From Camellia lanceoleosa (taxonomy: Eukaryota > Streptophyta > Magnoliopsida > Ericales > Theaceae), in contig CM045770.1 of NCBI GenBank assembly GCA_025200525.1, positions 132,584,200 through 132,648,199 on the forward strand: a stretch of 64,000 bases of DNA. The letters are read 5' to 3'. The notes under the pieces were generated by a model. The model searched no databases. It was not told the DNA's origin and saw only the letters and a program-made list of their open reading frames with translations. A program made the translations under genes and the position numbers. Shown in pieces: positions 44,904 through 58,094 of this stretch; position 1 is the first letter of the stretch; every line of letters begins with the position of its first letter.

Positions 44904-47836
44904 AATTTATTTAAAGGTTTTAAAAACTTTAAAGCCTTACATACGAAACAAGGTGAATTTGGACACACAAATTTCATAGACACTAATTTTTTAGTAGTCA
45001 AGTTGTCGTGCCAAAAATGATACGCTAAGCATTATTACTTTTTCCTAAAAGATGGCATATTCCCAATGTTGTTCCGACCAAAACCTATCATTAGACAATC
45101 ATTGATGATGTCATATGCACTCAAGGCTTATAATATATACCTCATCTTCAATAGGCCACATCGCCATTGTCCGTATATGTCAAGTACCAGTTATAGAATA
45201 GCTCCATCCTACATAGTGGATTTACTAGAGTCTTCCAGACAGTCTACTTCAGAACCTATAGAGTCAGTCTTGCATGGAATGCCTTCCAGACCTCCTAGTG
45301 ACACCAACCCTGACAATACTACAAATCGAGTAGTTTAGGGAATCCAATTTTTAGAAAATGAAATACCTGATGGTGTTTATGAATCCAGAAGGCCTTATAG
45401 CTATACAACAAGCGATATGAATTTTGAAATTTAATAGATTTTACACTAGGAAGTGAAAATGGTAAAATCCTAAACCATGATTTTTTACAAGAAAAATACA
45501 AAGAATTTAGAAAATGGTATTTTGAAAACCATAGTGAATTACAGTTACAACAGCTTAAAATACAAGATATGCTCATCTGAAGCAACCCTAGCAACTTCAA
45601 TCGTTTCCTTTATGGTATATAGGAAAATATAATGGTTCCATAATCACAAATTAATGTTCTTGAAAATATACAGAAAACTTGGGTAACAACAGATGGCCAA
45701 AGTATTACTTCTGTTCAGCCACCTCCCCAATCATTGGAACTCAGGCCTAGTGAAATTATAAGTTCAAATAGACCACTAGTTATTACATCCCTTGTTGAAA
45801 CTCCAGAACATCTATCCCACACGTTCTCGTCTTTCATCTATCGCATGGTCATATCATGTTGTGCATCTATAGCGCCGCCTCCTCAGACATCTATTGCACA
45901 ATCATTTCACGTTATGCATCTATCGCACACGCCCTTCGCATTTATAGCACGATCATGTCACGCTGTGCATCTATCGCACACGCTCCCATCGCATCTATCG
46001 CACGATCATCTCATGTTGTGATCGATCGCATGACAATCTCACATTGTGCATCTATCACGGACGCTTCCATCGCATCTATCGCACGAACATCTCACATTGT
46101 GCATCTACCGCAAGACGCTCCCATCATGCCTCTATCGCGACAATGATCTCACGCCAGGTATCATTTGCGACGCCCATCGCGGCATCCATCGCATCCATCG
46201 ACGCTCATCTCACGCCAGTGCATCTATCACGCATGTTCCCATCGTGCATCTATCACACGATAATCTCACATTGTGCATCTTTCGCCCACGTTCCCATCGT
46301 GCATCTATCGCACAATCAATGACAAGAGCTGATGAGCAAGGATGTAAACTAATATTTACCACATTAACAGCATCAACCAAACTGGAATTTCATATACTTC
46401 AAGGGCATTGATTGTCAAATTTTAAACATTAAGGTGGTAAAATGTAAAATGGTAGTAGCAAATGGGGATTTATTATAATTTATTACAAAGTATTCTCTAA
46501 TTAAACTTAAACATTGACCTCTTCACCTAACGGGTCGTTGAAATGGACAACAAGGTTTCGGCAATAGACATAAATTTTTTTAAAATCATTCGTTCGCTTT
46601 TCTTAACTCTTTACTATAGTGAAGCACTTCGCACATGCGATTCCTTTTCTCTTTCAGAACAACTAATTCCCAATTCAATACACCCATCACCTCTAGACTT
46701 GAAGAAATATAAAAATGTGCTTTATTCAAATCAAAAGTACCATGACCACTTAACAACATCATTCATACCAACTATAAAATGCATTCCGAGAAGGGTATAA
46801 AACGCAGGTCATTTAATATCCAAATTTAGATGAATACACATACTACATAACAAATGAGAAATTAAATAGCTACGATAATCATTTTTTTTAAATGATAAAC
46901 AAAAAACTATTATAAACCACAAAATACTTAATTAACTCACACGAGTTCCATTGTCGACAAATTTTCAAAGGAAACATTTAAAGGACAGGAAACCTTTTGC
47001 TTTTTCAACTATTCGTCGACATCTAATTCGTGACATCTTGTTCGCTGCCATTCCGCTTTAATGGATACAACAAAACTCTAACCATCATTCTCCTCAAAGC
47101 TTACCAAGTCATTTCGTTTCCCTTTTGAATTCTACAACAACAAACAACATTAGCAAAATTCAATATATACATATATATTTTTAAATTTGAAAACATAAAT
47201 AACAAAACATATACCTTGTGAACTTTTAGCTTTAGCAACACATAATAATTCCGCATGATTCTTGATTTATAGAAACGTTGCTTTCCAACCTCCGACAATA
47301 AAAGGACATGTAAAGGTTTCTAGCGCATAAATACTGGAGTCCAAAGATAACATCCTCGCGATAAAGAAAAAACATTAAGTAATAAACAATAATAATTAAT
47401 CAATTTAAACATAAACGAAATAGCCAAATTCATATTTACCAAAATAATTCAATAAAATGATCTTTAATGAAGTGCCACTAGCTACCCTTTGGCTCCATGT
47501 GCAATAATAATTGTTGGCCCATGTCTCCAAATTATCTCCAATCTTTTCCATAATAATATTAGATCTTGCACAAAATGAACGCCTATGATGCTCATTATTT
47601 AAAGTCTTTAATTCAGAAATTGAGCCTTGGCATCCATAGCATTTTTAAAATGGCCAATACTTATTTCAAACATCTTGCCTTGTTTATTCACCTAATCCTC
47701 CGCAAAACAAAGTACATCCACTAGAAAAATAGAGCCCCGATCCCTAACTAATCTATCAAAAGTTTTAGAACTTAGAGTGTTGTCCCATGGATATACGTGA
47801 TCTTCAAGGATCACCACCATTTACGCTTATTTCTAG
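44904..47836. repeat. Array unit B' (2,933 bp)
   Basis: Viral fragment 44,904-45,810, minisatellite about 45,810-46,321, reverse gene 46,507-47,836. The minisatellite is heavily altered up to about 46,215, then abruptly identical to unit B. Confidence 0.85.
46507..47836 (-). pseudogene. Reverse gene copy, unit B'
   Basis: Shares the B-type exon 4 acceptor change. Numerous 1-4 bp indels in exon 4 (46,780-46,870) and exon 1 (47,575-47,620). Confidence 0.55.
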
Positions 47837-50568
47837 AATTTATTTAAGGGTTTTAATAACTTTAAACACTTACGCATTTAAAACAAAGTGAATTAGGACA
47901 CACGCCTTAATAGACACTAATCTTTTCAAGAGTCAAGTTGTTGTGCCAAAAATGATACCTTGGTAGAATATTACTTTTCCGTAAAAGATGGCGATTCCCA
48001 ATGTCGCTCCATTAGACCCATCATTAGACAATCATTGGATGATGTCATACACTCAAGGCGTAATGTATACCTCACATTCAATAGGCCACATCGGCCATTG
48101 TCCGTATGTCAAGTACCGCTTATAGAACCGCCCATCCTATAGAGTGGATCTACCCGAGTCTTCCGCATAATCTACTTCAAAACCTATAGAGTCATTTACA
48201 AGGAATGCCTTCACCTCCTAGTGACACCAACCCCGACAATACTACAGATCCAGAGTTCAGTGAATCCAATTTTCAAAAATCAAATACCGTGATGGTGTTT
48301 ATGAATCCGTATGGCCTTATAGCCCTACAAAGAAGTTTATATGAATTTCAAATTTAATGGATTTTACACCAGAAGTTAAAATCGTAAAATCCCAAACCGT
48401 GATTTTTACAGAAAAATTCAGAAATTTAGAAAATGGTATTTTGAAAACCATAGTGAATTACGGTTGCAACAACTTAAAATTTGGTATTATGCTCATCTAG
48501 AGCAACACCAAAGAACTTCATTCTTTTCCTTTATGGTATAAGGAATAATGGTTCCGTAATCATCGAACCATTGGAACTCAAGCCTAGTAGAATTATAAGT
48601 TCAAATAAACCACTAGTTATTACGCCTTTGTTGAAAGTCCGTAACGCCTATCCCATCTGTTCTCGCCTTACATCTATCGATTTATCATCACACATTGTGC
48701 ACCTATCGCAAGACGCCCCCTTATGCAATCAGAGCACAATCATCTCATGTTGTCCATCTATTGCATGTGTTCCCTCTGCATCTATAGCACGATTATCTCA
48801 CGCCGGCATCTATCGAACACGCCCTATCGCGCTTCTATCGCACGATCATCTCACGCTGTGCATCGCTCGCGACGACCATCTCACGCCAGCATCTATCACG
48901 GACATTCTCATCGTACATCTATCGCACGATCATCTAACATTGTGCATCTATCATGCACGTTCCCATCATGCATCTATCACACGAAGATCTCACGTTGTGC
49001 GTCATTGGCGCACGTTCCCATCGCGTATCTATCGCACGATCAATGACAAGAGTTGATGGGCAAGGAGGTAAACTAATATTTACCACATTAACGACATCAA
49101 CCAAACTGCAATTTCATATACTTCAAGGGGGTTGATTGTCAAATTTTAAACATTAAGGTGGTAAAATATAAAATGGTAATAGCAAAAAGGGATTTATTAT
49201 AATTTTTTGTAAAGTATTCTCTAATTAAACTTGAACACTGACCTCTTCACCTAACGGGACGTTGAAATGGACAACAAGGTTTCGGCAATAGACAGAAATA
49301 TTTTTAAAATCAATCAGTTTGCCTTTTCTTGACTCTTTATTATAGTAAAGCACTTCGCACATGCGATTCCCTTTCTGTTTCGGAACAACTAATTGCCAAT
49401 TCAATACACCCATCACCTCTAGACGGGAAGGAAAATAAAAATATGCTTTATTCAAATGAAAAGTACCATTACCACGAACAACATCATTCATACTATCTAT
49501 AAAATACAGCTTTTGAGAAGGGGTATAAAATGCAGGGTCATCTAATGTGCAGTTTGGATGAATACCCCAACTGCAAAAGAACTGAGAAACTAAATTAGCT
49601 ATGCAGAATTATTTTTTTAAAATGGCAAACAAAAAAACTATTATAAACCTCAAAATACTTAATTAACTCACACGAGTTCCATTGTCGACAAATTTTCAAT
49701 GAAATGTTTAAAGGGTAGGGAAACCTTTTGCTTTTTCAACTATTTGCCGACATCTTGTTCAAGGACATCTTGTTCGCTGCCATTCCATTTTAATGGAAAT
49801 AACAAAACTCTAACCATCATTCTCCTCAAAGCAACCAAGTCACTTTTGATTTCCTTTTGAATTCTAAAACAACAAACAACATTACAAAAATTCAAAATTT
49901 TATTTTTCTTCTAAACAAATTTGAAAAACATAAATAATCTAAACATATACCTTGTGAAGTTTTTGCTTTAGCAACACATAATAATTTCAAGACAATTCTT
50001 GACGATGTAAACGCTACTTTCCAACCTCCCACAATAGTAGGACACAAAAGGGTTCCAAGCATACAAATACCGGAGTCCAAAGATAACATCCTCGCGACAA
50101 AGAAAAACATTAAGTAATAAACAATAATAATTAATCAATTTCAACATAAACATAATAGCCAACTTAATATTTATCTAAATAATTCAATAAATGAACTTTA
50201 ATGAGGTGCCACCGCCACCTCTTTGACTCCATGTGCAATAATAATTGTTAGCCCATGTCTCCAAATTATCTCCAATCTTTTCCATAACAATATCGATTCT
50301 TGCACAAAATGAACGCCTATGATGCTCATTATTTAAAGTCTTTAATTCATAAAATTGAGCCTTGGCATCCTTAGCATTTTTAAAATGGCCAATACTTAAT
50401 TGAAACATCTTGCCTTGCTCATTCACCAAATCATCCGCAAACTAAGATATCCACTAGAAAAATAGAGCCCCGATCCCTAACTAATCTATCAAAAGTTTTA
50501 GAACTTAAAGTGTTATCCCATGGATATAATGTATCTTCCAGATCACCATCTTTTGCCGTTATTTGCAG
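47837..50568. repeat. Array unit C' (2,732 bp)
   Basis: Viral fragment 47,837-48,650, minisatellite about 48,650-49,046, reverse gene 49,225-50,568. From about 48,905 it follows unit C closely. Confidence 0.85.
49225..50568 (-). pseudogene. Reverse gene copy, unit C'
   Basis: Exon 4 is open (49,225 to about 49,567), so it lacks the unit C frameshift. Exon 3 has the C-type stop, and exon 1 has indels at 50,190-50,330. Confidence 0.55.
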
Positions 50569-53485
50569 AATTTATTTAAAGGTTTTAACAACTTTAAACC
50601 CTTACATACTAAACAGAGTGAATTAGGACACACGCCTTGATAGACACTAATATTTTTAGTAGTCAAGTTGCTATGCCAAAAATGATACCTTGGCGTATTA
50701 CTTTTCCGTAGAAAGATGGCATATTCCCAATGTCGTTCCACCAGATCTATCATTAGACAATCATTGATAATGTCATACTCAAGGCAGAATGTATACCTCA
50801 CCTTCAATAGGCCACATCGGCCATTGTCCGTAACTATGTCAAGCACCGCTTATAGAACGGCTAACCCATCCCACGAGTGGATTTACCTAAGCCTTCTAGA
50901 CAGCCTACTTCGTAACCTATAGAGTCGGCCTTGCAAGGAATGCCTTCCAGACCTCTTAGTGACACCAACCCCGACAATACTACAGATCCAAAGAGTTCAG
51001 TGGAATCCAATTTTCGTAAAAATCAAATACCACATGGTGTTTATGAATCCGTAAGGCTTTTATAGCCCTACAACAAGTTTATATGAATTTTGAAATTTTA
51101 TGGGTTTTACACTGAAGTGAAAATCGTAAAATCCTAAACCAAAGATTTTTACAGAAAATACAGAGAATTTAGAAAATGGTATTTTGAAAACCGTAGTGAA
51201 TTACAATTACAACAAATTAAAATACAAGATTATGCTCATCTAAAGCAACACCAAAGATCTTCAATCTTTTCCTTTACGGATATAGGAAAATATAATGGTT
51301 CTAGAATCGCAAATTAATGTTCTAGAAAATATACGTAAAACTTGGGTAACAACAGATGGCCAAAGTGTTACTTATGTTCATCCACCTCCCCAATCATTGG
51401 AACTCAAGCCTAGTGCAATTATAAGTTCAAATAAACCACTAGTTATTACTGTGTTCGTTCAAACTCCGTAACGTCATCCCACACGCTCCGCCTTGCATCT
51501 ATCGCACGGTCACCTCACGCTGTGCATCTATGGTGCACATCCCCTCATAAATCTATTGCACAATCATCTCACGCCAGCATCTATCGCACACGCCCTTCGC
51601 GGCATCTATAGCATGAGCATGTCGCGTGCATCTATCGCACACGCTCCCATCGCGCATCTATCGCACGATCATCTCACATTGTGCATCGATCGCACGACCA
51701 TCTCACAAAGGTGCATCCGTCACCGACGCTTCCATCGCATCTATCGCAAGAAAATCTCAGTTGTTCATCTATCGCGACGCCCGATCATGCATCTATCGCA
51801 CGATGATCTCACGGTTTGCATCATTGGCGACGCTCCCATCGCATCCATCGCAGTTCATCTCACGCTGTGCATCTATCGCGACGCTCCCATCGCATCTATC
51901 ACGCGGATAATCTCACATTGCGCATCTATGGCCCACGTTCCCATCGTGTATCTATTGCACGATCAATGACAAAAGCTGATGGGCAAGGATGTAAACTAAT
52001 ATTTACCCCATTAACAGCAGCAACCAAATTGGAATTTCATATACTTCCAGGGCATTGATTGTCAAATTTTAAACATTAAGGTGTTAAAATGTAAAATGGT
52101 AATGGCAAATGGGGATTTATTATAATTTGTTGTAAAGTTTTCTCTAATTAAACTTGAACACTGACGTCTTCACCTAACGGGTTGTTGAAATGGACAACAA
52201 GGTTTCCGCAATAGATAGAAATATTTTTAAAATTATTCCGTTCGCCTTTTCTTAAGTCTTTACTATAGTCAAGCACTTCACACATGTGATTCGCTTTCTC
52301 CTTCGAAACAACTAATTCCCAATTCAATACACCCATCACCTCTAGACCTGAAGAAATATAAAAAATGTGCTTTATTCAAATCAAAAGTACCATGACCACG
52401 AACAACATCATTCATACCATCTATAAAATGCAACTTCTGGGAAGGGGTATAAAACGCACATTCATTTAATATCCAGTCTAGATGAATACCCCAATTGCAA
52501 AACAAATGAGAAATTAAATTAGCTATGGATAGTCATTTTTTTTTAAATGACAAACAAAAAACTATTATAAACCACAAAATACTTAATTAACTCACACGAG
52601 TTCCGTTGTTGACAAATTTTCAATGAAACATTTAAAGGGTAGGGAAACCTTTTTCTTTTTCAACTATTCGTCGACATCTTATTCGTTGACATCTTGTTCA
52701 TTGCCATTCCGTTTTAATGGAAACAACAAAACTCCAACCATCGCTCTCCTCAAAGCAACCAAGTCATTTCGGTTTCCTTTTGAATTCTACAACGACAAAC
52801 AACATTACTAACATTCAATATATATACATTAAATTTGAAAACATAAATAGCAAAAAATATGCCTTGTGAACTTTTAGCTTTAGCAAAGACATAATAATTT
52901 CAGATGATTCTTGACGATAGAAACGCTTTCCAACCTCCTACAATAGTAGGACATGTATGGGTTCCTAGCGCATAAATACCGGAGTCCAAAGATAACATCC
53001 TCGCGACAAAGAAAAAACATTAAGTAATAAACAATAATAATTAATCAATTTAAACATAAACAAAATAGCCAAATTAATATTTACCAAAATAATTCAATAA
53101 AATGATCTTTAATGAAGTGCCACCAGCTACCTCTTTGACTCCATGTACAATAATAATTGTTGGCCCGTGTCTCCAAATTATCTCCAATCTTTTCCATAAT
53201 AATATTAGATCCTTGCACAAAATGAACGTCTATGATGCGTTCATTATTTAAAGTCTTTAATTCCTAAAATTGACCCTTGGCATCCATAGCATTTTTAAAA
53301 TGGCCAATATTTATTTGAAACATCTTGCCTTGTTCATTCACCAAATCCTCCGCAAACGAAGTACATCCACTAGAAAAATAGAGCCCCTGATCCCAAACTA
53401 ATCTATCAAAAGTTTTGGAACTTAGAGTGTTATCCCATGGATATAAGTATCTTCCAGGATCACCACTGTTTGCAGTTATTTCCAT
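50569..53485. repeat. Array unit D' (2,917 bp)
   Basis: Viral fragment 50,569-51,475, minisatellite about 51,475-51,968, reverse gene 52,148-53,485. Confidence 0.85.
52148..53485 (-). pseudogene. Reverse gene copy, unit D', with ATG
   Basis: Exon 1 begins MEITANSGDPGRYLYPWDN and stops at the D-type nonsense codon (53,264). Exon 4 carries a 1-bp insertion in a run of A near 52,363. Confidence 0.55.
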
Positions 53486-55432
53486 AATTTATTTAAAGGT
53501 TTTAATAATTTTAAAGTCTTACATAAGGAAACAGATTGAATTTGGACACATAGTCTTCATAGACAATAATCTTTTTAGTAGTCAAGTTGTTGTGCCAAAA
53601 ATGATACCTTGGCAGAATATTACCTTTCCGAAAAGATGGCATATTCCCAATGTTGTTCCGGCCAGACCTATCATTAGACAATCATTGGATGATGTCATAT
53701 GCACTCAGGCGTAATGTATACCTTATCTTCAATAGGCCACATCAAAGAATTGTGCGTATATGTCAAGTACCGCTTATAGAATAGCTCCATCCTACATAGT
53801 GGATTTATCTCACTTTCTAGACCGCCTACTTCAAAACTATAGAGTCATCTTGCAAGGAATGCCTTCCTGCACTTCCTAGTGACACCAACCTTGACAATAC
53901 TACAGATTCAAGAGTTCAGGAATCCAATTTTTAGAAAATCAAATACCACATGGTGTTTATGAATCCGTAGGCCTTACACCTCTACAAAAAGCTTATATGA
54001 ATTTTGAAATTTAATGGATTTTACACCAGGAAGTGAAAATCGTAAAATCTTAAACCATGATTTTTTATAGGAGAAATATAGAGAATTTAGAAAATGGTAT
54101 CTTGAAAACCATAGTGAATTACAGTTAGAATAACTTAAAATACAAGATATGCTCCTCTAAAGCAACACCAGCAGCTTCAATCTTTTCCTTTATGGTATAT
54201 AGGAAAATATAATGGTTCCAGAATCGCAAATTAATGTTCTTGAAAATATACAAAAAACTTGGGTAACTACAGATGGCCAGAGTATTACTTCTGTTCATCC
54301 ACCTCCCCAATCATTGGAACTCAAGCCTAGTTTAATTATAAGTTCAAATAAACCTCTAGTTATTACATCTCCTGTTGAAACTCCAGAACATCTATCGCAC
54401 GGTCATCTCACGTTGTGCATCTATCGCGCACGTCTCCCTCATATATCTATTGCACAATCATCTCATGTTATGTATCTATCACACACGTTCCCTTCGTGCA
54501 TTTATAGCACGATCATGTCACATTGTGCATCTATCGCACACGTTCCAATCATTCATCTATCGCATGATCATCTCATGTTGTGCATCGATCGCACGACCAT
54601 CTCACGTTGTTCATCTATCACGAACATTTCCATCATGCATCTATCGCACGAACATCTCACGTTGTGCATCTATCGTGCACGTTCCCATCATGCATCTGTT
54701 GTACAATGATCTCACGTTGTGCATCATTGGCGCACATTACCAAATTTCAATATATATATATATATTAAATTTGAAAAACATAAATAACAAAACATATGCC
54801 TTGTGAACTTTTAGCTTTAGCAACACATAATAATTTTGCACGATTGTTGACTATAGAAACGCTGCTTTCCAACCTCCCACAATAGCAGGACACAGAAAGG
54901 TTCATAGCGTACAAATACTGGAGTCCAAAGATAACATCCCTGTGACAAAAAAAAAAAAAAAAAAAAAACATTTAGTAATTAACAATAATAATTAATCAAT
55001 TTAAACATAAACAAAATAGCCAAATTAATATTTACCAAAATAACTCAATAATATGATCTTTAATGAAGTGCCACCAGCTACCCCTTTTGCTCCATGTGCA
55101 ACAATAATTTATGGGCCATGTCTCCAAATTATCTCCAATCTTTTCCATAATAATATCATATCCTTGCACAAAATGAACATCTATGATGCGCTCATTATTT
55201 AAAGTCTTTAATTCCTAAAATTGAGCCTTGGCATCCATAGCATTTTAAAATGGCCAATACTTATTTCAAACATCTTGCCTTGTTTATTCACCAAATCCTC
55301 CGCAAAACGAAGTACATCCACTAGAAAAAGAGCCCCGATCCCTAACTAATCTATCAAAAGTTTTAGAACTTAGAGTGTTATCCCATGGATATACGTATCT
55401 TCCGTGATCACCACCTTTTATAGTTATTTCCT
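53486..55432. repeat. Array unit E' (1,947 bp, internally deleted)
   Basis: Viral fragment 53,486-54,390 and truncated minisatellite about 54,390-54,735. Sequence then jumps at ACATT (about 54,734-54,738) directly into intron 2 of the reverse gene. Compared with unit E, 913 bp (37,736-38,648) are missing, with ACATT at both ends. Confidence 0.85.
54739..55432 (-). pseudogene. Reverse gene copy, unit E', lacking exons 3 and 4
   Basis: Only exon 1, intron 1 (with a poly-T tract at about 54,948-54,968) and exon 2 remain. The rest was lost in the 913-bp deletion. Confidence 0.6.
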
Positions 55433-58094
55433 AATTTATTTAAGGGTTTTAACAACTTTAAAGCCTTACATACCTTAAACAGAGTGAATTAGGACACACG
55501 CCTTAATAGACACTAATCTTTTCAAGTCAAGTTGTTGTGCCAAAATGATACCTTGGCGAATATTACTTTTCCGTAAAGATGGCGATTCCCAATGCCGTTC
55601 AAATGCACCTATCATTAGACAATCATTGGACGATGTCATAGACTCAAGGCAAGAATGTATACCTCACATTCAATAGGCCACATTGGCCATTGTCCGAAGT
55701 ATGTCAAGTACCGCTTATAGAATTGCTTCATCCTATAGAGTGGATCTACCCGAGTCTTCTAGACAATCTACTTCAAAACCTATAGAGTCACTCCTATAAG
55801 GAATGTCTTCTGCACCTCCTAGTGACACCAACCCCGACAATACTACAGATCCAAGAGTTCAGTGGAATCCAATTTTCGTAAAATCAAATACCGATGGTGT
55901 TTATGAATCTAGAAGGCCTTATAGCCCCGCATAGTTTATATGAATTTTGCACCGAAGTTAAAATTGTAAAATCCCAAACCAGATTTTTACAGAAAAATGC
56001 AGAGAATTTAGAAAATGGTATTTTGAAAACCATAGTGAATTACGGTTGCAACAACTTAAAATACAAGATATGCTCATCTAGAGCAACACCAAAGAACTTC
56101 ATTCTTTTCCTTTATGGTATAAGGAAAATATAATGGTTCCGTAATCATCGAACCATTGGGACTCAAGCCTAGTAGAATTATAAGTTCAAATAAACCACTA
56201 GTTATTACCCTTTGTTGAAAGTCCGTAACGCCTATCCCTTGTGTTCTCATCTTACATCTATCACACGATCATCTCACGCCAGCACCTATCGCCACGTCCC
56301 CTCATGCATCTATTGCACAATCATCTCACGTTGCATCTATCGCCGCTTCCCTTGTGCATCTATAGCACGTTCATCTCACGTTGTGCATCTATTGCGCACG
56401 TTCCTATTGTGCTTCTATCGCACGATCATCTCACGTTGTGCATCGTTCGCACGACCATCTCACGTTGTGCTTCTGTCGCGCATGTTCCCATCATGCATCT
56501 ATCATATGATGATCTCACATTGCGCCATTGAAGACGCTCCCATCGTGCATCTATTGCACGATCAATGACAAGGGTTCATGGGCAAGGAGGTAAACTAATA
56601 TTTAAAGCATTAACATCATCAACCAAACTGGAATTTCATATACTTCAACGGGGTTGATTGTCAAATTTTAAACATTAAGGTGGTAAAATGTAAAATGGTA
56701 ATAGCAAAAAGGGATTTATTATAATTTATTGTAAAGTATTCTCTAATTAAACTTGAAGACTAACCTCATCACCTAACGGGTCGTTAAAATGGACAACAAG
56801 GTTTCGGCAATAGACAGAAATATTTTTAAAATCAATCGGTTCGCCTTTTCTTGACTCTTTATTATAGTCAAGCACTTCGCATGCGATTCCTTTCGCTTTG
56901 AACAACTAATTGCCAATTCAATACACCCATCACCCCTAGACTGGAAGAAATATAAAAATGTGTTTTATTCAAATCAAAAGTACCATTACCACGAACAACA
57001 TCATTCATACTACCTATAAAATACAGCTTCTGAGAAGGGGTATCAAATGCAGGGCCATCTAATATGCAGTTTGGATGAATACCCCAACTGCAGAAGAAAT
57101 GAGAAACTAAATTAGCGATGTAGAATTATTTTTTTAAAATGGGAAACAAAAAAACTATTATAAACCTCAAAACACTTAATTAACTCACACGAGTTCCGTT
57201 GTCGACAAATTTCCAATGAAATATTTAAAGGGTAGGGAAACCTTTTGCTTTTTCAACTGTTTGCCGACATCTTGTTCGTTGACATCTTGTTTGTCGCCAT
57301 TCCATTATAATGGAAATAACAAAACTCTAACCATCATTCTCCTGAAAGCAACCAAGTCACTTCTGATTTCCTTTTTGAATTCTACAACAACAAACAACAT
57401 TACAAAAATTCAAATTTTTATTTTTCTTTTAAAAAAATTTGAAAAACATAAATAACGAAACATATACCTTGTGAACTTTTTGCTTTAGCAACACATAATA
57501 ATTTCAAGACGATTCTTGATTTACGTAAACGCTACTTTCCAACCTCCCACAATAGTAGGACACAAAAGGGTTCCTAGCGTACAAATACTGGAGTCCAAAT
57601 ATAACATCCCTGCAACAAAGAAAAAACATTATGTAATAAACAATAATAATTAATCAATTTCAACATAAACATAATAGCCAAATTAATATTTATCTAAATA
57701 ATTCAATAAAATGATCTTTAATGAAGTGCCACTAGCTACCCCTTTGACTCCGTGTGCGATAATAATTGTTAGCCCATGTCTCCAAGTTATCTCCAATCTT
57801 TTCCATAACAATATCAGATCCTTGCACAAAATGAACGTCTATGATGCGTTCATTATTTAAAGTCTTTAATTCATAAAATTGAGCCTTGGCATCCGCAGCA
57901 TTTTTAAAATGGCCAATACTTATTTCAAACATCTTGCTATGTTCATTCACCAAATCATCCGCAAACGAAGTATATCCACTAGAAAAATAGAGCCCCTAAT
58001 CCCGAACTAATCTATCAAAAGTTTTAGAACTTAGAGTGTTATCCCATGGATATACGTATTTTCCAGGATCACCACGATTTACAGTTATATCCAA
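55433..58094. repeat. Array unit F' (2,662 bp)
   Basis: Viral fragment 55,433-56,225, minisatellite about 56,225-56,567, reverse gene 56,747-58,094. It shares AAGACTAACCTCATCACC-type sequence at the gene's 3' end with F. Confidence 0.85.
56747..58094 (-). pseudogene. Reverse gene copy, unit F'
   Basis: Exon 3 is intact. Exon 4 is nearly complete with short deletions at 56,878-56,905. Exon 1 is open. Confidence 0.5.
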
